This document shows positions 14,200-18,835 of a DNA stretch of 18,835 nt, piece by piece. Within the stretch, counting starts at the first letter, position 1. Each line of letters begins with the position of its first letter. The position numbers were made by a program, and so were the translations under genes. This stretch comes from an uncultured Caryophanales bacterium (GTDB taxonomy: Bacteria; Bacillota_I; Bacilli_A; RF39; UBA660). The notes under the pieces were generated by a model. The model was not told the origin of the DNA and searched no databases. It saw only the letters and a list, made by a program, of their open reading frames with translations. The stretch is from NCBI GenBank assembly GCA_947065955.1, contig CAMSXY010000009.1, forward strand, positions 1-18,835. Reading direction: 5' to 3'.

Positions 14200-14917
14200 A
14201 CATTTTTGAATGCATTTTTTCTTTATAAAAAGAAGAAGAAAAAAGAAACTCTTTAAAAATTTTTTGGCTAGAAGAATGTTCTAAAATTCTCTCTGGATGC
14301 CACTGAACACCGAGTAAAAAAAGTTTATTAGGAAGTTCAATTGCCTCTATAATACCATCCTCTGAAATGGCACTAACCTGAAACTGAAAGGTCTTTACAA
14401 GGGCATATTTATGAAGACTGTTTACAGTAATCTCCTCTTCGCCAATAATCGCAAACATTTTCGAATTTGGAAATACTTTGACCTTATGCGCTTCCTTAAA
14501 TTTTGATTTTTGATGATCAATAATCGAATGAATTTCCTTCAAAGGAGAATCGATTTTTCCCTCACAATCAATTTTTCCAAGAACTTGCATCCCCATACAA
14601 GTGCCAAGAAAAGGAATATCTTCTTTTATAGCCGTTTTTGCTATAAAAAGATCATATTCGTAAATGCGACTTCCACCTGGCATAATAATACCATCACACA
14701 AATGAATAGACTGTAAAAGCTCTTCTTTTTCACTTTCTGTCAAAGGTAAAATATCCTTAGAAGAAAGTGTATACTCTTGTAAAGAAGAAGGCAAAAGTAA
14801 AATGGGAATTCCGCCAAACTGTAAAACGGCCTTTCTATAAGCATCAAATATATAATAAGCTGGATAACCAATAACTTCTTCAGGTCTTCCAACAATTCCG
14901 ATAATAGGCTTTTCCAT
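14198..14917 (-). CDS. Class I glutamine amidotransferase-like hydrolase (PuuD/peptidase C26 family)
   Basis: Start ATG 14917 is chosen: a GGGGA site precedes it and the protein then opens as family members do (MEKPIIGIVGRPEE); the open frame reaches further upstream without support. Length is 239 residues, the family's usual size. The catalytic triad is visible: nucleophile Cys107 in GTCMGMQVL, and His207 and Glu209 in GVQWHPER. Peptidase C26 includes gamma-glutamyl-gamma-aminobutyrate hydrolase PuuD of putrescine breakdown, but many Bacillota members stand alone and have unproven substrates. No other polyamine gene is nearby, so I give the family and not the symbol. It is a single-gene unit: the upstream lipoprotein gene has its own terminator, and this gene ends on its own. 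Confidence 0.9.
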   Translation of the reverse strand: MEKPIIGIVGRPEEVIGYPAYYIFDAYRKAVLQFGGIPILLLPSSLQEYTLSSKDILPLTESEKEELLQSIHLCDGIIMPGGSRIYEYDLFIAKTAIKEDIPFLGTCMGMQVLGKIDCEGKIDSPLKEIHSIIDHQKSKFKEAHKVKVFPNSKMFAIIGEEEITVNSLHKYALVKTFQFQVSAISEDGIIEAIELPNKLFLLGVQWHPERILEHSSSQKIFKEFLFSSSFYKEKMHSKM

Positions 14918-14942
14918 AAAAATTTTCCCCTTTTCTAAATCT

Positions 14943-14971
14943 ACTATAAATTTATTAAAAAAGGATATAAA
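14943..14971 (-). promoter_or_regulatory. Possible promoter of the amidotransferase gene
   Basis: TATAGT (minus strand, 14943-14948) with a weak TTTATA -35 at 17 bases. A TTGCAT lies at 24 bases, too far for a normal promoter. Confidence 0.35.
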
Positions 14972-14980
14972 AATGCAAAA

Positions 14981-15000
14981 AATAAGCAAAGTTGCTTATT
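14981..15000 (-). terminator. Lipoprotein gene terminator overlapping its stop
   Basis: AATAAGCAA and TTGCTTATT form a perfect 9-base stem with a 2-base gap in the DNA; the TAA at 14996-14998 is inside the first arm on the minus strand. A run of T follows. Confidence 0.75.
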
Positions 15001-15436
15001 TACATGTATATCCATCTTTTTCAAATTGTTGTTTTGCTTGTTCATAGGTTTCGCTCTCACCAGCTAAATCAAATTCATCTTTTGTAGCAGAATCCATTTT
15101 ATCAAGATCAGCAATTAAGGAAAATTGAAGCCCCTTATCTTTCTTTGTTGTATTCATAGAAATACCTTTTTTGTCCTTAAATTTATTATATCCACTGGTA
15201 AACGCATCTGCCATTTGAGAGATAGCAGTCTCTTCCAAACCATCTGCTTCAAGTTGCATATTTAATTCCATTTTATGAATCTGATCGTTTTTAAAAGTTT
15301 CTTTTATCGTTTGTTGAACTTTCATCCCCAGTGCTTCATCGGACCTAGTACATTCTAAAACACGACGCTCCCCGCAACCACTCATAAATAAAGAAAAAGC
15401 AACAAGGGGAACGCTTACTTTTAAAACATTTTTCAT
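14996..15436 (-). CDS. Small lipoprotein (YehR/DUF1307-like layout)
   Basis: Start ATG 15436 has an AAGGAGGAG site. A signal peptide with lipobox MSGC puts the lipidated cysteine at residue 21, so the protein should be anchored to the outer face of the membrane. The mature part is about 125 residues, with one cysteine near each end (C29 and C145) that may pair. The pattern of a TCxK/ECTR-like start, alternating beta strands, a helix (SQMADAFTSGYNKFKD) and a final short helix resembles DUF1307 (YehR) lipoproteins common in gut Bacilli. I can see only the general layout, so the family is tentative. Function is unknown. It is a single-gene unit with its own promoter and terminator. Confidence 0.85.
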   Translation of the reverse strand: MKNVLKVSVPLVAFSLFMSGCGERRVLECTRSDEALGMKVQQTIKETFKNDQIHKMELNMQLEADGLEETAISQMADAFTSGYNKFKDKKGISMNTTKKDKGLQFSLIADLDKMDSATKDEFDLAGESETYEQAKQQFEKDGYTCK

Positions 15437-15455
15437 AACTTTCTCCTCCTTTTTT

Positions 15456-15484
15456 ACTATATCATAAGTTTTAAAATCACACAA
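15456..15484 (-). promoter_or_regulatory. Lipoprotein gene promoter
   Basis: TTGTGT, a 17-base spacer and TATAGT on the minus strand, 19 bases upstream of ATG 15436. Confidence 0.6.
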
Positions 15485-15547
15485 GAAAAAAGAAAATTTA
15501 AAATTTTACAAGACTAAAATTTGTTATAGATTGAATAATAAAAAAAA

Positions 15548-15571
15548 TCTTGTGAAAAAAGTTTCACAAGA
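15548..15571 (-). terminator. tRNA-Ser terminator
   Basis: Perfect 10-base stem (TCTTGTGAAA with TTTCACAAGA), 4-base loop, then seven T on the minus strand. It lies 17 bases after the tRNA 3' end. Confidence 0.9.
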
Positions 15572-15588
15572 CTTTAATAACAAATCAA

Positions 15589-15679
15589 TGGCGGAGCAGG
15601 AGGGATTTGAACCCTCGCACCAGTTACCCGGTCTACACCCTTAGCAGGGGCGCCTCTTCAGCCTCTTGAGTACTACTCC
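15589..15679 (-). tRNA. tRNA-Ser(GCU)
   Basis: Type II tRNA of 91 bases read on the minus strand. The acceptor stem pairs GGAGTAG with CTGCTCC (one G-U pair). The anticodon loop is CTGCTAA with anticodon GCU, which reads AGU and AGC serine codons. A long variable arm and a T arm with GTTCAAATC are present. The discriminator is G and the CCA tail is encoded (15589-15591). It has its own promoter and terminator. Confidence 0.95.
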
Positions 15680-15694
15680 AAATGCCACAGTTAT

Positions 15695-15723
15695 ATTGTA
15701 CTATATATTCTTTTTTTTATCAA
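15695..15723 (-). promoter_or_regulatory. tRNA-Ser promoter
   Basis: TTGATA, a 17-base spacer and TACAAT on the minus strand, 15 bases upstream of the tRNA 5' end. Confidence 0.7.
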
Positions 15724-15760
15724 GAAAAATTTTTTATTTTTTCTCACTTTTATAATATTT

Positions 15761-16531
15761 TCATTTTTTTTCCTTTAAAAATTTTTCCAAAAAATCTATA
15801 ACGCCATCTTCCTCATTCGTTTGAAATGTAATATAATCCGAAACTTTCTTTACCTCACAAAGGGCATTTTTCATAGCAACACCAATACCACAATTTTGAA
15901 TCATATCTACATCATTGAAACTATCGCCAAAAGCAATAATTTTCTCATTTGGAATAGAAAGAAGAAAAGCTAGCTTTGAAATAGCAAAATATTTTTTACA
16001 ATTGAGTCCTCCAACCTCTATCCACTTTTTAGCTCCAAAAGAATCTTGCATAATCATTATATACAATTCCTTAAAAGAATCTTTAAACTTCTGATAAAAT
16101 TTTTCTACCGAAATATTTTCATCCATAACAATTGATACGTGCGTAATATCTTCCATTGAATCTACAAATTCATCAAAATTTTCAAAAGGATCCTCACAGT
16201 GTATAGTTTGAGTAGAAGAAAAAAGAGTTATTTTTTTAAAATGATTATCACGATATTCCCATAAGTGCATTAAGTCATTTTTAAATATAGTATTTTTATA
16301 AAGATACTTAGAAGATTTGACATCATAAATACAAGCCCCAGCATCCGTAATAATATAATGAAAAAAAGTAGGATCGATAACCTCTTGTAAAGAAGGAAAA
16401 GATCTTCCTGTTGCAACTACTAATAAATACCCCCTTTCTTTTAAAAAGGCCAAATATTCCTCTGTTTTTTTAGAAAGACTTCCACCACATAATAAAGTAC
16501 CATCTAAATCAAAAACAAGCATTGCTTTCAT
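15761..16531 (-). CDS. Cof-type HAD-superfamily sugar-phosphate or FMN phosphatase
   Basis: Cytoplasmic phosphatase of the Cof/YbjI type. Start ATG 16531 is preferred over ATG 16540, because AGGAG abuts the latter and lies nine bases from the former. Motif I is FDLDGTL (nucleophile Asp8, acid Asp10), motif II is in VVATGRS, and the metal-binding motif is FGDSFNDVDM, followed by GVAMKNA as usual in this family. A cap domain of type C2 lies between about 80 and 185. Length is 256 residues, slightly short of the usual 265-275. Substrates of these enzymes are broad (sugar phosphates, FMN, PLP), so none is named. It starts 18 bases after the stop of the Gp37/Gp68-like gene, and the two are probably one operon. 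Confidence 0.92.
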   Translation of the reverse strand: MKAMLVFDLDGTLLCGGSLSKKTEEYLAFLKERGYLLVVATGRSFPSLQEVIDPTFFHYIITDAGACIYDVKSSKYLYKNTIFKNDLMHLWEYRDNHFKKITLFSSTQTIHCEDPFENFDEFVDSMEDITHVSIVMDENISVEKFYQKFKDSFKELYIMIMQDSFGAKKWIEVGGLNCKKYFAISKLAFLLSIPNEKIIAFGDSFNDVDMIQNCGIGVAMKNALCEVKKVSDYITFQTNEEDGVIDFLEKFLKEKK

Positions 16532-16549
16532 AAACTTCATCTCCTAAAA

Positions 16550-17287
16550 TTATTTTTTCATATTCTCCAAACATTTCATTCCCTTTTTTGCAAAAAAGTA
16601 TTCTTTAGAATGTTTAATAAAATAGTGTTTTCCCTTTACAATAAAATGAGCACCTGTCTGGTGAAAATCAAAAGGAACCTGATATTGGTCACAATCCTCT
16701 TTTATTTTTTTAACCCAAGAAAAATGACAAGGTCGTGCATTCAAATAGGATTCCCCACCAACTGAAACAAGATTTATCTGTCCACTTTTTAGAAAAAAAC
16801 GCAAATCAACATACTCCAAAATAGGGGCAACAAAAATATATTTATATTTTGCTTTAATCTTTAATAAAATAGGAAGTCTTTTATTGGCTTTTTCTTGGTT
16901 TTCACAGGTAACAGCTATAATTACATTATCATAACCATCCCCCCAATCACTTGGGACACAATCCTTAAAACGTTCTATTCGTTTCGTACAAATCAAAAAT
17001 TGCACATCTGGTCTTTTTTTTATAATATCCCAAGCTTCTTGCCTCCAGTTATCTGCTTCCTCAATAAAAAAATCGGATGTAAAACAAGTGGCTACTTGAC
17101 TCCCCTTTTCGATTTTAAAATCTCCCATTCGATTTTTTTTTAAAGGCAATTGAAAATTCGTTTTTGATTTAACAACAACATTGGTATCTTTTCCACGCAA
17201 ATTATCAAAATAATAAACAAAACAATTAAGACAACCAGGACTACATTTATGGCAGCCATGCCATGGATTCCAAAGGGCTCTTTTCAT
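16550..17287 (-). CDS. Gp37/Gp68-family (DUF5131) protein with four-cysteine cluster
   Basis: 245 residues with AAGGAGG before ATG 17287. It opens with WNPWHGCHKCSPGCLNC, where C12, C15, C19 and C22 form a CxxCx3CxxC cluster typical of the phage Gp37/Gp68 (DUF5131) family and reminiscent of iron-sulfur or radical-SAM clusters, though no classical CxxxCxxC is present. Other family-like motifs are TCFTSDFF, QFLICTKR, IIAVTCENQE and LVSVGGES, in a beta/alpha pattern that suits a TIM-barrel-like fold. The biochemical role is unknown. Despite the phage name, many bacteria carry it outside prophages, and no phage genes are seen here. It leads a two-gene operon with the HAD phosphatase. Confidence 0.88.
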   Translation of the reverse strand: MKRALWNPWHGCHKCSPGCLNCFVYYFDNLRGKDTNVVVKSKTNFQLPLKKNRMGDFKIEKGSQVATCFTSDFFIEEADNWRQEAWDIIKKRPDVQFLICTKRIERFKDCVPSDWGDGYDNVIIAVTCENQEKANKRLPILLKIKAKYKYIFVAPILEYVDLRFFLKSGQINLVSVGGESYLNARPCHFSWVKKIKEDCDQYQVPFDFHQTGAHFIVKGKHYFIKHSKEYFFAKKGMKCLENMKK

Positions 17288-17308
17288 AACGCCTCCTTTG
17301 TTTTCTCT

Positions 17309-17337
17309 ATTTTAAAACAAATATTATGAAACTTCAA
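17309..17337 (-). promoter_or_regulatory. Promoter of the DUF5131-HAD operon
   Basis: TTGAAG, a 17-base spacer and TAAAAT on the minus strand, 22 bases upstream of ATG 17287. Confidence 0.6.
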
Positions 17338-17356
17338 AAGTTAACTTATCTACTTT

Positions 17357-18118
17357 CTAAAAACCTTTTTTTAATATTTTCATAACCTCTTCGGTTCCCT
17401 CATATTTTGAAACTAACTTTTGTGCAAAACCGGATTTATAAATTTCTCCCCAAATATGCAATAACTTTATTCTTGATTTTTTATAATCTTCCAAAGTAGA
17501 AAGTCCTAAATCAACAATCTGCTCTATATGAAATAAATCGTCCCCAATAAACAATCGATTTCCTCGAATTGTTCCATCTAGATTTAAAACCGCAAAATGA
17601 TTTTTATCTTCGATAGAAAAGCCCTCTTCACTTATTTTTGTTGTTTTAGAATCTTCTACCTTCTTATCCAATACATGACATAATTTAAAATGAGCAATAA
17701 AACAATGGTAATCCTCTAAATAATGGATATCATCGTTTATTCCTGTACAATTTTGATAGCCAAGAGAATCCCAAATTCCTTTCTTCACAATAAACTGCCC
17801 TTTTTCATAATGATATATCGCATTATATGCATCCTGGAATTTTGAAAAACATCCCATCTTCCCTTTTATCATAAAAAGTTTCAAATCTTTTAAAATTTCT
17901 ATTTCTGGTTTTACAAAATAAAAACGCTCTTGATCCCAACGATTTACCTCAAAAAATTTTTTATCTTGTAATCGATAATGAACCATGATATAAGAATATC
18001 CATTTTCTTTATAAGGATTTTCATAAATAACAATCACATTTTGATCATCCAGTACCACTTTATCAGAACAAACAATGTTAGAAACAAAATCAATAGCTGC
18101 TATTTTTTTATTAAACAT
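17357..18118 (-). CDS. Hypothetical protein, 253 residues
   Basis: Intact gene with AGGAGG before ATG 18118 and a TATAAT (minus strand, 18145-18150) 26 bases upstream but no good -35. The protein has no signal peptide or membrane helix, so it should be cytoplasmic. It is rich in aromatic residues and alternates short beta-strand-like segments (VVLDDQNVIVIYEN, YIMVHYRL, HFAVLNLDGTIRGNRLFIG), suggesting a beta-propeller- or WG-repeat-like fold, followed by a helical C-terminus. There are five cysteines without a metal-binding spacing. I do not recognise the family. It is separate from its neighbours on both sides by 70-75 bases. Confidence 0.8.
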   Translation of the reverse strand: MFNKKIAAIDFVSNIVCSDKVVLDDQNVIVIYENPYKENGYSYIMVHYRLQDKKFFEVNRWDQERFYFVKPEIEILKDLKLFMIKGKMGCFSKFQDAYNAIYHYEKGQFIVKKGIWDSLGYQNCTGINDDIHYLEDYHCFIAHFKLCHVLDKKVEDSKTTKISEEGFSIEDKNHFAVLNLDGTIRGNRLFIGDDLFHIEQIVDLGLSTLEDYKKSRIKLLHIWGEIYKSGFAQKLVSKYEGTEEVMKILKKGF

Positions 18119-18193
18119 ATTTTTTCCCTCCTAATAATTTTTTTATTATAACTTTTTTGTTAAACAAGAAAATTTTTATACAAAACAAAACAC

Positions 18194-18798
18194 TTATTCA
18201 TCTATCATTTTTTCAATAATATACCTTGGTCTTTTTTTAGTTTCATAATACATTTTTCCAATATATTCTCCCATAATACCGAGGAAAATCATTTGCACTC
18301 CTCCAAGAAACCAAATCGAAATAACAAGAAATGTCCATCCTTCTACTGTATTTCCAAGTATTTTCATCACCAAAGAATAAATCATTATTCCAAAACTAAT
18401 CAATAGTACCATAACCCCAATACTTAAAATCATACGAAGTGGTTTAATACTAAAAGACGTAATTCCATCAAAAGCAAAAGATAACATTTTTTTTAATGGA
18501 TACTTAGATTCCCCAGCCAATCTTTTATTTCGTTCATAATAAACAATTGTACTTTTATAACCAATTTGGGGAACAATTCCTCTTAAAAACAAATTTACTT
18601 CCCCAAATTCACTCATTTTATCTAACGTGACTTTACTCATTAAACGACAATCGGCATGATTATAAACAATATCTACCCCAAGTAATTTCATTATTTTATA
18701 AAAGGATTGTGCCGTAAATCTTTTAAAAAAGTGATCTTTTTTTCGACTACTTCTTACACCATAGACAATTTCATATCCCTCTTTATTTTGATCAACCA
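18194..18798 (-). CDS. GtrB/CsbB-like polyprenyl-phosphate glycosyltransferase, N-terminus missing
   Basis: C-terminal two thirds of a GT2 enzyme that moves a sugar from a nucleotide donor to polyprenyl phosphate at the membrane. Visible are the late GT-A part (IVYGVRSSRKKDHF, HADCRLMS, LFLRGIVPQIGY, RLAGESKYPLKKM) and two membrane helices (about 150-175 and 190-212 of the translated frame). They are followed by the family tail GIMGEYIGKMYYETKKRPRY. This layout is that of GtrB, YkcC and CsbB proteins, usually about 310-330 residues, so roughly 110-120 residues with the DxD site lie beyond the contig. The frame appears to begin with ATG at 18835, but that start comes from sequencing adapter; genomic sequence stops at 18798. 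The partner flippase or final transferase is not in view. Confidence 0.92.
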
Positions 18799-18835
18799 AG
18801 ATCGGAAGAGCGTCGTGTAGGGAAAGAGTGTTCAT
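18799..18835. other. Illumina TruSeq adapter remnant at contig end
   Basis: 18799-18831 is the exact 33-base TruSeq universal adapter reverse complement, beginning AGATCGGAAGAGC and ending GGGAAAGAGTGT; the last four bases (TCAT) match neither adapter continuation nor any gene. Translated on the minus strand it gives MNTLSLHDALPI, a well-known adapter-derived false protein start. It should be trimmed. Confidence 0.97.

Noticed and set aside
18794..18835. Glycosyltransferase with an unusual short N-terminus
   Set aside because: The start and first 12 residues are encoded by sequencing adapter.
1..18835. CRISPR array, insertion sequence or prophage
   Set aside because: No regularly spaced repeats, no transposase or integrase and no phage structural genes were found; the Gp37/Gp68 name alone does not show a prophage.

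Overview
The window is an AT-rich (roughly 70% A+T) bacterial contig end with short intergenic gaps, good AGGAGG-type ribosome binding sites and sigma-A-like promoters with 17-base spacers. Genes end with TGA, TAG and TAA, so the standard bacterial code applies. MutL of the endonuclease type, a UvrC without fusion, an IMPACT protein, a CtpE-like P-type ATPase and a GtrB-type glycosyltransferase suggest a small-genome low-GC Bacillota in or near the Bacilli, perhaps a gut lineage of the RF39 or Erysipelotrichales kind. This placement is inference; no species is recognised.

Left part (1-4341), accessory and decaying. The contig opens with a 3' fragment of a second mutL carrying an in-frame stop. 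It is followed, all on the minus strand, by a four-gene ABC transporter operon (three membrane proteins and an ATPase whose end is frameshifted in a run of nine A), a separately promoted Sec-secreted two-cysteine protein also frameshifted near its end, a bidirectional terminator, and a small pseudogene behind mutL that needs at least three frame corrections. The secreted protein plus dedicated ABC operon looks like a secreted-effector/immunity or export pair and is the best candidate for an undescribed system, but its function is not shown by sequence.

Middle part (4353-14088), core. mutL and uvrC lie in tandem but are separated by a terminator and a mutL promoter. yigZ is the only plus-strand protein gene, divergent from uvrC and convergent with tsf. 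rpsB and tsf are separated by a perfect 30-base palindrome and a tsf promoter. The S2 protein has a long C-terminal extension ending in a Rho_N/SAP-like domain. Upstream lie an anchored extracytoplasmic protein and a P-type cation ATPase.

Right part (14198-18835). All minus strand: a PuuD-like class I amidotransferase, a small lipoprotein, tRNA-Ser(GCU), a two-gene operon of a Gp37/Gp68 (DUF5131) protein and a Cof-type HAD phosphatase, an unrecognised 253-residue protein, and the C-terminal two thirds of a GtrB-like glycosyltransferase. The last 37 bases are not genomic: 18799-18831 match the Illumina TruSeq adapter, which supplies the false N-terminus of that last reading frame.

Most genes here carry their own promoter and terminator, several terminators overlap the stop codon, and five of the clearer promoters share a TTGC -35 start instead of TTGA.
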